Assembly: GCF_016861845.1 (NCBI RefSeq)
Contig: NZ_BOLV01000009.1
Location: 1-64,000 of the forward strand
Source: Lacticaseibacillus suilingensis
Lineage (GTDB): Bacteria; Bacillota; Bacilli; Lactobacillales; Lactobacillaceae
Direction of reading: 5' to 3'
DNA: 64,000 nt
Notes under the pieces: model-generated
Database searches by the model: none
What the model was told of the DNA's origin: nothing
What the model saw: only the letters and a program-made list of their open reading frames with translations
In this document: one piece after another, positions 1-8,406 of the stretch
Layout: each line of letters starts with the position of its first letter
How positions within the stretch are numbered: position 1 is the first letter of the stretch
Position numbers and translations under genes: made by a program

Positions 1-843
1 CGACAAACAACATTCTACGCTGTCTCCTAGTGGGCCAGTCTTTTTATTTGATGTTCCACTTCAATTGTAAATTCAAGTATAAAAAAAGGAGATGAAATAA
101 AAGTTCGCCATGCCTAAATTTTTATATTGTAATTTTATGCTAGCAATGAAAACTATGTATGCTAGCTCTTTTATCTAAATAGAATTTGCTATCGATGATT
201 GGCAACGGTACTTACTGATCTGAATCAAAAGCCTGACATCCGCAGCACAGCATGCAGTTAGACGCGGCTTTGCTTGCTTTTAGGACTCATCAAAGTTCGA
301 GCCGGATCACGTGGTTTTGGTTGCGTCAGCAGTCAATTTGACTAATTTGGTCGGTCGGCTGCCAACAGTTGCCAAAATCGTCATGATGAGGTTTTTATCG
401 TGAGCCAGCCATGCTTAGCATCTTATCACGTGCGCTGAGAAGCGATTCTGAGTCGTTTTGGCTGAAGTTGGCTAGATAGTTGATCGACCGTGCAATATAT
501 TCGGCGTGACGTCTGGCGGCGCTGACATGACTTCAAGCATCCAGATTGAACAATTTGCTGGTCGCACCAGCGGTCAAAGGATCAATGCCGTCAGTGATCC
601 ACGAGGTCTCGTTGATCTAAATCTGCGTTAAGACTACACAAGATTCGTAAAGTCGAATCGTTTGTCGTGTTGAAAACTTCTGAGCAGTAGCAGACTTTGG
701 AAAGCGAGTATCTGATCAGTCGTAGGAACTGGTAATTAACGTAGCCGCTGGATTAAGCTCTTAGCTCTACTTCGCATAATATATATTATGTAAACTAGAA
801 TAGATACCAAAGTCTGACGGATTTTCGGCGGTTCTCCCCCAGT
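1..843. other. Gene-poor, AT-richer stretch with no intact gene
   Basis: No open frame with a credible ribosome binding site is seen over about 840 bases. The composition is visibly more AT-rich than the rest of the window. On the minus strand around 530-620 one frame reads a protein-like stretch containing WITDGIDPLTAG, then meets stops, and a neighbouring frame takes over. This suggests a decayed coding sequence, but the fragment is too short to assign. A palindromic AT block (CATAATATATATTATG) lies near 775-791. It may be a degraded accessory region or a remnant of an insertion. Confidence 0.4.
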
Positions 844-879
844 AAAAATGACCATCCGGCATCATGTGCTGCATGGTCA
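844..879 (-). terminator. Intrinsic terminator after the methyltransferase gene
   Basis: On the minus strand TGACCAT and ATGGTCA (849-855 with 873-879) form a 7-bp stem with an inner GCA/TGC pairing, followed by five T. It lies about 70 bases past the stop codon of the methyltransferase. Confidence 0.6.
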
Positions 880-948
880 GCTGTGTCGATTAATTTCGCT
901 GTTGGATTTCAATTTTAGCGAGCAAGAATTTCCGCAAGTTCATTTGGT

Positions 949-1659
949 TCAGTCAGCTGTGATGACATGTTGGAAAAATGCGACAGCTTGCGCTTGCGGA
1001 TCTGAGGCCAGCTTTTGCTCCAGTGCGAACATCGCATCATGCCAGGCTGCGGTGCCCTTAATGTCATTATTGGCAGATAACCCAAACACCGTGCGTAAGC
1101 CATAAGTCTGGCTGATGTGTTGCTGCGGCGCTAACCAGCTTGTCAGCTTGTTCAAACTGTAAAGACTCATTGCTCCAAACGATTGTGACCGCATTGTTGC
1201 GCCTTCGTATTCGGCTAAGGCTTTGACTGGATCATCATTGAGTACCGCCGAGGCAAAAACGTGGCCCAGTGCATTGTGCTTCACGATTGAGAAGCAGCCG
1301 CCGGCCGTCAGATGCTGTTGTAGGTCGGCAATTAACGCCGCTGGGTTTGGCACGTATTCCAAAACATTGTGCACCAAGATCACATCGAACCGCTGAGTTG
1401 CCAGCTGCGAACGCTCATTGCGCCCTAGCTGAGTGAACCCCCTCTCAGCATGCTGCAGCATCTCTTGATCCGGTTCGTAAGCAACCACCTCGTTGTTTTT
1501 GGATAAGTGATGCGCCGTTTTGCCGAAGCCACTGCCATAATCGAGAATTCGGACATTCTTGGGTAACGCTGGTTCTAGCTGGTCCCAGAGCAGCTCATAA
1601 AATAGTTCACCCCAAGGTGTGGTGTAAACATAATCGTGATACTGAGAGATGGCGCTCAT
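949..1659 (-). CDS. Class I SAM-dependent methyltransferase
   Basis: A 236-residue protein with the methyltransferase fold. Near residue 40 it has the glycine-rich SAM-binding motif ILDYGSGFGKTA, followed by an acidic strand end (VVAYEPD) and a later FDVILVHNVLEYV block, the usual motif order for ubiquinone/menaquinone-type or methyltransf_11 enzymes. The ATG at 1659 is chosen because GGAAG lies just upstream; an in-frame extension to 1743 has no ribosome binding site. The substrate cannot be told from sequence. It is a single-gene unit next to a toxin-antitoxin pair in an AT-richer stretch, so horizontal acquisition is possible. The family call is firm; the target molecule is unknown. Confidence 0.75.
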   Translation of the reverse strand: MSAISQYHDYVYTTPWGELFYELLWDQLEPALPKNVRILDYGSGFGKTAHHLSKNNEVVAYEPDQEMLQHAERGFTQLGRNERSQLATQRFDVILVHNVLEYVPNPAALIADLQQHLTAGGCFSIVKHNALGHVFASAVLNDDPVKALAEYEGATMRSQSFGAMSLYSLNKLTSWLAPQQHISQTYGLRTVFGLSANNDIKGTAAWHDAMFALEQKLASDPQAQAVAFFQHVITAD

Positions 1660-1722
1660 AATGCCACTTCCTTCGTTGTTTTTTTTATCGATTAGATACT
1701 GAGCTTGATTGTACAGCTCTCC

Positions 1723-1740
1723 TATCACAATTATCACAAT
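1723..1740. repeat. Tandem 9-bp direct repeat upstream of the methyltransferase gene
   Basis: TATCACAAT occurs twice in immediate succession (1723-1731 and 1732-1740), about 65 bases upstream of the methyltransferase start. It could be an operator; no regulator is identified. Confidence 0.4.
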
Positions 1741-1892
1741 CATTATACGGTAAGTAAACAGAGGCTAATACTGGTGGTTGTCCCCTTTTCAATTATCCAA
1801 ACGGTTAATTTGACTCTTTTTTCTCGTCGTGATACTACTATTGTCAATTAACGCTCTTGTTCTTAGCCAATAGCAGTAACTTGCTAAAAAGC

Positions 1893-1920
1893 TTTACAAA
1901 GGCATCTTTGTACGTATAAT
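1893..1920 (+). promoter_or_regulatory. hicAB promoter with overlapping operator-like inverted repeat
   Basis: TTTACA (1893-1898) and TATAAT (1915-1920) are separated by 16 bases. A perfect 6-bp inverted repeat, TACAAA and TTTGTA (1895-1900 and 1907-1912), lies on and just after the -35. HicB antitoxins with a DNA-binding C-terminus commonly repress their own promoter, so this repeat is a reasonable candidate operator (inference). Confidence 0.6.
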
Positions 1921-1953
1921 ATATGTATTACCGGAGGATGATGAACAATCCCA

Positions 1954-2136
1954 ATGAAGCCCGCAAAGCTTGAAAGGCTTGTATTGCAACAAGGTTTTGT
2001 CCTCGTAAAAGGTGGTAAAGGTAGTCACCGCCGTTATCAACACCCAGACGGTCGTATGACTGAAATCAACTTTCACGCCAAGGAGGTGCGCAAAGGTACC
2101 CAAGAGGCGATTATGAAACAGATTGGTTTGAAATAG
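1954..2136 (+). CDS. hicA: HicA-family toxin (mRNA interferase)
   Basis: A 60-residue protein of typical HicA length and layout. It starts MKPAKLERLV, has the dsRBD-like core with the conserved histidine in GSHRRYQHPDGR (about residues 24-35), and ends with the usual KGTQEAIMKQIGL helix. HicA toxins cleave mRNA and are neutralised by HicB, encoded just downstream. The nearest Shine-Dalgarno, GGAGG at 1933-1937, is 16 bases from the ATG, much farther than usual, so the toxin is probably translated weakly. All residues expected for an active toxin appear present. Confidence 0.9.
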   Translation: MKPAKLERLVLQQGFVLVKGGKGSHRRYQHPDGRMTEINFHAKEVRKGTQEAIMKQIGLK

Positions 2137-2190
2137 TCTTATTGTTCATGGCTATATCCTTTAATAAGAGGTCCAGTAAGGAGGTTTACG

Positions 2191-2601
2191 ATGAGGTACT
2201 CTAATTTAATCTACCCAGTGATTTTCACTGAATATAACGATGATGGACATTATTTTACCGTCACCAGCCCTAACATCAAAGGCATGGTCACTCAAGGTGA
2301 TACCCGGGCAGAAGCCGCATTAGAGGCGGTTGATGCGATTGCAACTATGCTTGATGGCGCCCCAAGTTATCCCAAGCCTCAGGACCCTTCTAAATGGCCA
2401 CTTAAAGACAATGAAAGCATCGTTTACGTTACCGTTGATATGGCCCAATGGTATCGAGAAAAAGCAAAGTGGCAACACTCAAAAACCGTTCGGCGTACGA
2501 TTACTGTTCCCGAATATCTCAACGATCTAGCCAAGCAAAGACATTTAAATGTCTCTCGCATCGCTACTGAGGCACTCGAACACGAATTACAGCAAGCATA
2601 A
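2191..2601 (+). CDS. hicB: HicB-family antitoxin
   Basis: A 136-residue antitoxin. The N-terminal half is the degraded RNase H-like HicB fold, with the signature YFTVTSPNIKGMVTQGD and AALEAVDAI. The C-terminal part (about residues 97-135, RRTITVPEYLNDLAK onward) is a ribbon-helix-helix type DNA-binding region. It begins after a strong AAGGAGG ribosome binding site, 54 bases after hicA, so the antitoxin should be made in excess of the toxin. It neutralises HicA and probably represses the shared promoter at the inverted repeat around 1895-1912. Confidence 0.9.
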   Translation: MRYSNLIYPVIFTEYNDDGHYFTVTSPNIKGMVTQGDTRAEAALEAVDAIATMLDGAPSYPKPQDPSKWPLKDNESIVYVTVDMAQWYREKAKWQHSKTVRRTITVPEYLNDLAKQRHLNVSRIATEALEHELQQA

Positions 2602-2716
2602 TCGCGACCTTCTGCCCCCTGGTCAAGCACGTTTTCGCATGTTTAAAAAAATAGCTCTACATCACTAAAAAAATCATTTAGATGCTGGCCCTCACGGCTA
2701 TGTCTAGGTGATCTTT

Positions 2717-3232
2717 TTAGTTCCGCATCAGAACTGCCACCGGCGCATTCGCCTGAATGATTTGCCGTAATTCTGTTACCTGGGCTTCGGTCAGACTGCT
2801 TTTAGGAATCAACTGTCCCATCTTTTTGGCCACCATCAGAATGAAAACCTCAGGCGTTTCAGCAACGTACTGGTAAGCGTTCCAGTCAGCGTGACCAGTA
2901 TTGGTGGCCATAGTTGTGGTGATGCCGGTATCGTCGATGACCATGGTGCGGGGCGCGTAAAGCGGCGCGTTTTTCTTGGCTTTGAAAGCCTGCGCCGTGC
3001 GAAAACGGACTAGGCCGAAGAAAAATGCCGCGAAAAAGATGCTCAGGGCCATAAATGCGCCGCCTTGCGGCCAATCCCCCAGCAGACCAATGAGCAGCCC
3101 CAAGCCGAACAGGACGACCAAGAGTATTTTCAGTACCCGCAGCGACCAGCGGCTGAAGCGGTCGTATTGTTGAAACCAACGCTGATAAGCGCGGAAATCT
3201 GCTTGGGTGATGGTGATATTAGAAAGCGTCAT
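2717..3232 (-). CDS. YcxB-like membrane protein
   Basis: A 171-residue protein with two transmembrane helices at about residues 33-70 and a cytoplasmic C-terminal domain. That domain has the alternating strand pattern of YcxB-like domains, ending in YVAETPEVFILMV then IPKSSLTEAQVTELRQII. A good AAGGAG ribosome binding site precedes the ATG. No enzymatic motif is present and the function of the family is not known. It follows the 121-residue membrane protein and the histidine phosphatase on the same strand and may be co-transcribed with them. Confidence 0.65.
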   Translation of the reverse strand: MTLSNITITQADFRAYQRWFQQYDRFSRWSLRVLKILLVVLFGLGLLIGLLGDWPQGGAFMALSIFFAAFFFGLVRFRTAQAFKAKKNAPLYAPRTMVIDDTGITTTMATNTGHADWNAYQYVAETPEVFILMVAKKMGQLIPKSSLTEAQVTELRQIIQANAPVAVLMRN

Positions 3233-3274
3233 GTCTGATCTCCTTAGTTTCGGTAGTTTCGGTGATGAGCCGAT

Positions 3275-3640
3275 CTAGACGGATTGCCCCGGAATCTGCA
3301 ATGCCGCCAGCTTGGCTACGGCCAACTTGACTTGCTTGGCCGGTGGGTAAAATTGACGGTGTGGGCCGCGGCTGGCCTCTAAATCCAGGCGACCGTAATG
3401 AGGAAACATGGCTGCCACTGCTGCCACATCAAGGTGTTGTTTCGCAGCCAGTCGCCATAGCTCATCCAAATCTCGGTTGCGCGCAGCGCGATCACGTCGG
3501 TTAAGAGCGTCCAACGCCAAAATCTCGATGGCCCAAAACAAGAGAATTAATCCCCGGCGCTGACCGAACAACGCCAAAGCACCAGCCGCTAGCGCTAACG
3601 CGATTGTTCCCACAATCAGTTGTATTTGCCATCGTTTCAT
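3275..3640 (-). CDS. Hypothetical membrane-anchored protein
   Basis: A 121-residue protein with two hydrophobic segments at its N-terminus (about residues 8-25 and 29-44), then a basic cytoplasmic-type tail rich in Ala, Arg and Leu with no motif I recognise. Its ATG overlaps the stop of the upstream histidine phosphatase gene in an ATGA arrangement, so the two are translationally coupled. The function is unknown; coupling suggests it acts with, or is co-regulated with, the phosphatase. Confidence 0.6.
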   Translation of the reverse strand: MKRWQIQLIVGTIALALAAGALALFGQRRGLILLFWAIEILALDALNRRDRAARNRDLDELWRLAAKQHLDVAAVAAMFPHYGRLDLEASRGPHRQFYPPAKQVKLAVAKLAALQIPGQSV

Positions 3641-4173
3641 TGTTTTACCCCCAGCAAAACTAAGCTACCATTCGTATAGTTAAACCGCGTGACAGCGGCG
3701 AAAGGCAGGTCGTTGAAATAAGCATAACCTTGGCCCGGCATCGTCAATTCTACCAGACCGCTCATCGCCGTCCCATGACTGGCAATCGCAATCAGCCCTG
3801 AATCTGGTAATGAGGCTAGAAACGCCAAATACCGTTGCTGGACCTCGTGAATGGACTCACCACCGGTGGCCGCGAAGTCTAGGTCAGTCCATTGTTGGCG
3901 CAGATAAAGGTTGAAATCAGCACACCATCCAGGCATCTTGCGCTCTATTAGTCTGGCATCTTCGACAACTGGTAAGTTCAGCTGGCTTGCCAGCGGCTGG
4001 ATTGTTGCCACGGCCCGCTTCAGAGGACTCGAATAAATGGCTTGATACTGGTACTGCTTAAGCTGCTTAACCAATTGTCTCGCTTGCGCCCGGCCCTTTG
4101 GTGTCAGCGGGCGCGTTTGATCATCGTGAACGGTGATGTCCGATTCTGCGTGACGTATGAAATCGACTTCCAT
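3637..4173 (-). CDS. Histidine phosphatase (phosphoglycerate mutase-like) family protein
   Basis: A 178-residue member of the histidine phosphatase superfamily. The N-terminal catalytic signature IRHAES carries the phospho-accepting histidine, PLTPKGRAQA follows, SSPLKRA holds the second arginine, and ASHGTAM near residue 133 holds the second histidine. These enzymes hydrolyse phosphate esters, and the exact substrate varies between mutases, small-molecule phosphatases and cobalamin-type phosphatases. A GAGGAG ribosome binding site precedes the ATG. The stop overlaps the next gene by four bases. Confidence 0.8.
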   Translation of the reverse strand: MEVDFIRHAESDITVHDDQTRPLTPKGRAQARQLVKQLKQYQYQAIYSSPLKRAVATIQPLASQLNLPVVEDARLIERKMPGWCADFNLYLRQQWTDLDFAATGGESIHEVQQRYLAFLASLPDSGLIAIASHGTAMSGLVELTMPGQGYAYFNDLPFAAVTRFNYTNGSLVLLGVKQ

Positions 4174-4250
4174 GGCGGGTCTCCTCTAGGTTTAGATTAA
4201 CCTGTAGTTTAGACTAAGGCAACAATTTGCACAATTCAAACTCAACCCCC

Positions 4251-4274
4251 AAAAAAGAGGCCGATCAGCCTCTT
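4251..4274 (-). terminator. Terminator after the glutathione peroxidase gene
   Basis: On the minus strand a 7-bp stem (AAGAGGC with GCCTCTT, 6-base loop) is followed by a run of T, directly after the peroxidase stop codon. Confidence 0.75.
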
Positions 4275-4280
4275 CTCCGT

Positions 4281-4766
4281 TTAATATTCAGCTTGGGCGA
4301 GCAATTTCTCGATGTCAGGCACCATCTTCTCTGGTGTCGTCTTCGGTGCATAACGCGCCACCACCTTGCCATCGCCATTAACGAGAAACTTGGTGAAGTT
4401 CCATTTGATGGCATTACCTAACGCCCCTGGCGCCTCAGCTTTCAGGTACTCGAATAAAGGATCGGCGTCTTCGCCATTGACCTTGATCATTTGGTGCATC
4501 GGGAATGTGACGCCCCAAGTCGTGCGACAAGCCTGCGCCGCAGCGGCGCCATCTTCGAGTTCTTGGTGAAATTGGTCGGACGGAAAACCCAGAACCATTA
4601 AGCCCTGGCCCTGATATTTCTTATACAAGGCTTCAAGCTGTTCAAATTGCGGCGCAAAGCCACATTTGGTCGCGGTATTGACGATGATCAGCGGCTGGCC
4701 TTGGTATTGGCTCAAGGAATAGCTGGTGCCATCTTCACGCGTGACGGTGTAATCATAAACTGACAT
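4281..4766 (-). CDS. Glutathione peroxidase-family thiol peroxidase
   Basis: A 161-residue peroxidase of the GPx/BsaA family, which reduces hydroperoxides in the cytosol. The peroxidatic residue is Cys35 (NTATKCGFAPQ), not selenocysteine. The Gln region FPSDQFHQE and the Trp region KWNFTKFLV are present. The middle cysteine common in the FPCNQF motif is serine here, but Cys80 (QACRTTWGV) aligns with the resolving cysteine of thioredoxin-dependent GPx proteins. A two-cysteine, thioredoxin-linked mechanism is therefore likely (inference). The ATG at 4766 has AGGAAAGG at good distance; upstream in-frame starts do not. Confidence 0.85.
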   Translation of the reverse strand: MSVYDYTVTREDGTSYSLSQYQGQPLIIVNTATKCGFAPQFEQLEALYKKYQGQGLMVLGFPSDQFHQELEDGAAAAQACRTTWGVTFPMHQMIKVNGEDADPLFEYLKAEAPGALGNAIKWNFTKFLVNGDGKVVARYAPKTTPEKMVPDIEKLLAQAEY

Positions 4767-4835
4767 GTTGACCATCCTTTCCTGCGTGCTCCTCCATCTC
4801 CAGTATGGCACATTTAGCAATAAGTTGTAAGCAAC

Positions 4836-5276
4836 TTAATTGAAAAAGAGCTCTTTCACCTGACCACTGCGGTAAGCGTCATAGACTGCTCGCACCACCC
4901 CATTGAGCGCTAGTGAGGCAAAATCAGCGATTGGGACCCAGCGCGTTTGTCCCTCGTCCTTCGTGCCAGCGCGATGCTGCGTGTTTTTTGGTGCCGGTAA
5001 GGTGCCAGCAAAGACGAAAATCAACTCTTTGCGCCCGTCACCTCGTTTAAAGTTGACCACACTGGCCAAGCGCCAGGTCGTGACGGTCAGCCCGCACTCT
5101 TCTGCCAGTTCGCGCGTGGCCGCTGCAGTCAACGCCTCATCGGGTTCGACATGGCCGCCTGGAAAAGTCATTGACGGTGCGAACTCGGAGTCGTTTTTCT
5201 GCATTATGAGCAGTTGGCCTTGACTCTCAACCAGGCAAAAACACGTTAATTCTGTTGGATAAAAACGGTCGGTCAT
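4836..5276 (-). CDS. NUDIX hydrolase
   Basis: A 146-residue NUDIX protein. The box is complete, running from GGHVEPDEAL to RELAEECGL (about residues 42-65), with the metal-binding glutamates. NUDIX enzymes hydrolyse nucleoside diphosphates linked to another group; the substrate here is unknown, and a MutT-like house-cleaning role is only one option. The ATG at 5276 overlaps the stop of the upstream GNAT gene (ATGA), so the two are translationally coupled. The longer in-frame start has no ribosome binding site. Confidence 0.8.
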   Translation of the reverse strand: MTDRFYPTELTCFCLVESQGQLLIMQKNDSEFAPSMTFPGGHVEPDEALTAAATRELAEECGLTVTTWRLASVVNFKRGDGRKELIFVFAGTLPAPKNTQHRAGTKDEGQTRWVPIADFASLALNGVVRAVYDAYRSGQVKELFFN

Positions 5277-5752
5277 GCCTTTTCCTCCTCGGGCCAAGGG
5301 CCACGCATCGTGATAAATGGATAAGTGCTGCCGTTAGTGATTTGCTGATGCGTTGAAATTGGTTGAAAGCCGGCCTTCGCGTAGACCTTTTGGGCGCGAA
5401 CGTTAAAGGCCGCAACGTCTAGGATTAACCAGCGTTTGGCATAATGCGACTGCAGATAGGTTAAAATGGTGCGCAGAAAAGCGGCCCCGTCTCCCCGGCC
5501 TGTTAACACCGGAGCCATGCCCAAACCAAGTTCCAAAGTGTCCGGTTCATCTGAAGGTTCAACCACAAAAAAGCCAATTAATTGTCCTCGGGCGATGACT
5601 TCAAAGTATCGGTCTCCGCGGGCCTTTTCATCGATGATTTCAGCGTAGTCTTCCGGATCAGCTGTCATGTCATAGAACGCGTATTCGCCAGGATAATGCC
5701 AGTGGTCAGCAATTTCCTGGGCATGGGCTTGGGTTAAATGGTTAATTGTCAT
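5273..5752 (-). CDS. GNAT-family N-acetyltransferase (RimJ/RimL-like)
   Basis: A 159-residue acetyltransferase. The core has the strand-helix order of the GNAT fold, with LELGLGMAPVLTGRGDG as the acetyl-CoA-binding region (about residues 71-87) and an NVRAQKVYAKAGF motif near the end, typical of RimJ/RimL-like or small-molecule acetyltransferases. AAAGGA precedes the chosen ATG at a spacing of about six bases. It is coupled by a four-base overlap to the NUDIX gene downstream. The acceptor substrate cannot be predicted. Confidence 0.75.
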   Translation of the reverse strand: MTINHLTQAHAQEIADHWHYPGEYAFYDMTADPEDYAEIIDEKARGDRYFEVIARGQLIGFFVVEPSDEPDTLELGLGMAPVLTGRGDGAAFLRTILTYLQSHYAKRWLILDVAAFNVRAQKVYAKAGFQPISTHQQITNGSTYPFITMRGPWPEEEKA

Positions 5753-5791
5753 GCGTCGTCCTTTCGCCAAATCGAGTTATAAAGCTTGTTT

Positions 5792-6259
5792 TCAACGTAG
5801 CGCTTTAATCAAAATCTGGCAGGGATTCCAGCTATCCCATAGCGTTGGAAAGATTTCTAATTCGCTAAAACCCTTGCTGAGGTAAAAAGCTCCTGTAGCA
5901 TCATACTGTGGATAATGGCCACGGGCGACGGTCTTGACCTGCAAAAATCGGTATTTCTGCCGTGCCTTTGACTCTAACTGTTCAAGCAAGGCCGTCCCAA
6001 TGCCCTGTCGATGGAACGACTTGAGTACACCCATACAACTGATCTCTGCCGTCTGTTCACTTGTAGCATTTAAGTCGATAAAACCAGCCAAGGCGCCGTC
6101 AATATAGGCGGCCCATAACTGCATTTTCGCGGCTTCAGCGACATAGTCGGCAGTTGAATCTGGTAGGCCGAACCATTCTGGCAAGCCCGCCAAAATAGTG
6201 GCGACGATCAATTGTTTCTGGTGGGCCTCTGTTTCTTCCCTGATTTCGAGTTTAGCCAT
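5792..6259 (-). CDS. GNAT-family N-acetyltransferase
   Basis: A 155-residue acetyltransferase with the signature CMGVLKSFHRQGIGTALLEQL (acetyl-CoA pyrophosphate-binding loop at about residues 75-95) and a late GAFYLSKGF motif. The ATG at 6259 follows AAGGATGG; the in-frame extension to 6301 lacks a ribosome binding site. It is the first gene of the leftward GNAT-GNAT-NUDIX group. The substrate is unknown. Confidence 0.78.
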   Translation of the reverse strand: MAKLEIREETEAHQKQLIVATILAGLPEWFGLPDSTADYVAEAAKMQLWAAYIDGALAGFIDLNATSEQTAEISCMGVLKSFHRQGIGTALLEQLESKARQKYRFLQVKTVARGHYPQYDATGAFYLSKGFSELEIFPTLWDSWNPCQILIKALR

Positions 6260-6423
6260 GAGCACACCATCCTTTTCTGCTTGTGCAGCATTAATTATCA
6301 ACTAGCGAGAGGGATTAAACAAGCCGTTTCAACTTGGACAAAAATTGAGACGGTTCCGCTCGCCCGCGACAGCAATTCTCATGCTACAATAAGCTCAAAT
6401 ATGGGTTCAATGGAGGGGTTTTC

Positions 6424-6888
6424 TTGGCGGAACAATTACCGGCGACAATCAAGCGGGTTTGGGTGATTGGGGCACTGTTGAATGCGCTGGGCTGGCTCGC
6501 GCTGGCTGCGGCGCTATGGGTGGCGAATAGTTGGTGGGCTTGGCCGTTGTGGCTGGTGGTGATTGCCCTAGCGCTGGCGGTGCTGCATCCCCTCGTTCAC
6601 CTGGTGCTGATTCCCTATCGCTATGCCTTTTGGCGCTATCAGATTACACCTGATGCCGTTTATCTGAAAAAAGGCGCCATTTTCCGCAAAGAAGAGGCGT
6701 TGCCGATTACGCGCATCCAAAATGTTACGCTGGAAGCCGGTCCGGTGCTGGCACATTACCATTTGCAAGCTGTCAGCATCGAAACGGCTTCGACCAAACA
6801 CGAAATCGATGGTGTGACGCCAGCGGTTGCGGCTCAGTTGCGCGATCAGATTATGCAACTGGCGATGGAGGCCCGCGATGAAGCCTAA
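6424..6888 (+). CDS. YdbS-like PH-domain membrane protein
   Basis: A 154-residue protein starting at a TTG with a strong GGAGGGG just upstream. Two transmembrane helices (about residues 12-60) are followed by one bacterial PH-like domain, with the characteristic RYQITPDAVYLKKGAIFRKE and LPITRIQNVTLEAG. It overlaps the following PH-domain gene, and the pair matches the YdbS-YdbT arrangement of Bacillus, a membrane complex implicated in resistance to some bacteriocins. Specific function here is inference. Confidence 0.75.
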   Translation: MAEQLPATIKRVWVIGALLNALGWLALAAALWVANSWWAWPLWLVVIALALAVLHPLVHLVLIPYRYAFWRYQITPDAVYLKKGAIFRKEEALPITRIQNVTLEAGPVLAHYHLQAVSIETASTKHEIDGVTPAVAAQLRDQIMQLAMEARDEA

Positions 6889-8353
6889 GCATTTGGCCCC
6901 CATGGCGCTCCTAATGATGACGGGGCATGCGTTACGCAATTGGTTCCGCTGGCTGGTGTTAGTCCTGATTGTGGCCACAACCCGCAACTGGTGGAACCGC
7001 TGGGTAGTTTTGACCATCCTTGGTTTGCTGGGCTACGAGCTGATTCGCGCGGGCTTGCGTTACTGGCGGTTCACTTACCTGCTAGCCGCCACCGGCATCA
7101 CCGTCACGAGCGGGATTTTTCAACGCAAAGTGCGGCACATCCCCTATTCTCGGGTGCAAACCCTCCAGCGCCAGCAGTGGTTTTTCCTGCGGCCCTTCCA
7201 ATTGGAAAGTCTGACCATCGAAACCGCTGGCCAGGAAACCGATAAAGGCGAGGCCAGTTTGCTTGCCGTCCCGCTAAGTGTGGGTGATCAAATCGAGCAG
7301 TTGCGGCAGCCTGACCCAGCCACGTTGCCTGCCGCTTCACCAACCGATGTGTCTAGCGCACCTGCTAACGGCGGCGCCAACAATCAGGCCGATACGGATT
7401 ATCAAATTGATTCGCATGACCTCAACCTTTACGCGCTGAGTTCTTTCGGGGTGATGCCCATCATCCTGGGCCTGCTGTATTTGACAGAAAAAATCCCGGA
7501 TAACGTGCAACATGAAGCCATGTCTTACCTGGCGCATTTGGCGGTGCTGGTCGTCCTTTCATTGGTGGCCTTTGGCATCGGAATCAGTCTATTGCTCAGT
7601 TATCTCGGTATTATATCGCGGTATTATCAATTTGAATTGACCCGTCATGGTCAGACCTTGACCACCAAACGCGGGTATTTCAAGCGCATCACCACCAGTG
7701 TCAAAAGTGCGCATGTGCAAGCCATTCGCATCAAGCAAACCGTCTTACGGCAATGGCTCCATCTCGCCACGGTGCAGGCGCTGGTCGCCAGCAACGCAGC
7801 CGAGCAGGAAGATGATGCTGATCTGGTCCTGCTGCCGGTATTGCCTGAGGCGGACGCCTTGAAGGTCATGAAGCCGTTCGTCGCCTGGTTGCCGAATTCA
7901 GTGCCAGCGCTTGACCCCGTGCCGGCCGCCAACCGTTGGCTATATATCCGCAATGGTATCTTGCTGTATCTCTTGGTGGACGCCGTTTTGCTGGTGGCAG
8001 CCTGGCAGTTTGCGCCGCAGTACTTAAAGGCAGTTAGTCTGGTCGCCGCCATCCTGCCGGTGGTCGGCTTTTTCCAAGGTCGCTATGCTAGTCGCGCTGC
8101 GGGGCTGCTGATTCTGTCGCCGCAGCTGGTGGTGTTGCAAACCGGCCGGCTGTTTGCCCGCCAGCTTTTCTTTGTTCCCCGCCCGGCGATTCAATCTGTG
8201 ACCTTAAGTCAAAGCATCTGGATGCGGCCACAGCACCGCATGCATCTCGCCGTCAATGTCCGCCAAGGGGATGGCAACGAGGAAATCGAAGTCCGTTATC
8301 TGCAGGAAGCCACCGCCCTGGCCCTGCGTAAGTGGTATCTGCACGAAGCCTAA
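6878..8353 (+). CDS. YdbT-like protein with repeated PH domains
   Basis: A 491-residue membrane protein with repeated bacterial PH-like domains separated by transmembrane pairs. The first domain contains HIPYSRVQTLQRQQWF (about residues 88-103), the second KRGYFKRITTSVKSAHVQAI, the third lies in the C-terminal 100 residues. A proline- and alanine-rich linker occurs around residues 147-175. The start codon overlaps the YdbS-like gene by 11 bases and uses its own GGAG. The two products probably form one membrane complex. A strong hairpin terminator follows 9 bases after the stop. Confidence 0.75.
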   Translation: MKPKHLAPMALLMMTGHALRNWFRWLVLVLIVATTRNWWNRWVVLTILGLLGYELIRAGLRYWRFTYLLAATGITVTSGIFQRKVRHIPYSRVQTLQRQQWFFLRPFQLESLTIETAGQETDKGEASLLAVPLSVGDQIEQLRQPDPATLPAASPTDVSSAPANGGANNQADTDYQIDSHDLNLYALSSFGVMPIILGLLYLTEKIPDNVQHEAMSYLAHLAVLVVLSLVAFGIGISLLLSYLGIISRYYQFELTRHGQTLTTKRGYFKRITTSVKSAHVQAIRIKQTVLRQWLHLATVQALVASNAAEQEDDADLVLLPVLPEADALKVMKPFVAWLPNSVPALDPVPAANRWLYIRNGILLYLLVDAVLLVAAWQFAPQYLKAVSLVAAILPVVGFFQGRYASRAAGLLILSPQLVVLQTGRLFARQLFFVPRPAIQSVTLSQSIWMRPQHRMHLAVNVRQGDGNEEIEVRYLQEATALALRKWYLHEA

Positions 8354-8362
8354 CCGAAAGGC

Positions 8363-8398
8363 AAACCGCGATGACTCAGTTGAGCCACCGCGGTTTTT
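8363..8398. terminator. Terminator between converging genes
   Basis: AAACCGCG (8363-8370) pairs with CGCGGTTT (8389-8396), followed by T on the plus strand, with an inner CTCA/TGAG pairing. It lies between the YdbT-like gene and the convergent peptidase gene. Confidence 0.7.
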
Positions 8399-8406
8399 GA
8401 TTCGAT

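Noticed and set aside
110-178. 22-codon frame starting MPKFLYCNF
   Set aside because: The upstream AAAGGAG is about 20 bases away, too far; composition is simply AT-rich.
1938-1973. Tiny frame overlapping the hicA start that could be a leader peptide
   Set aside because: Its ATG codons are too close to GGAGG for normal initiation; could be chance.
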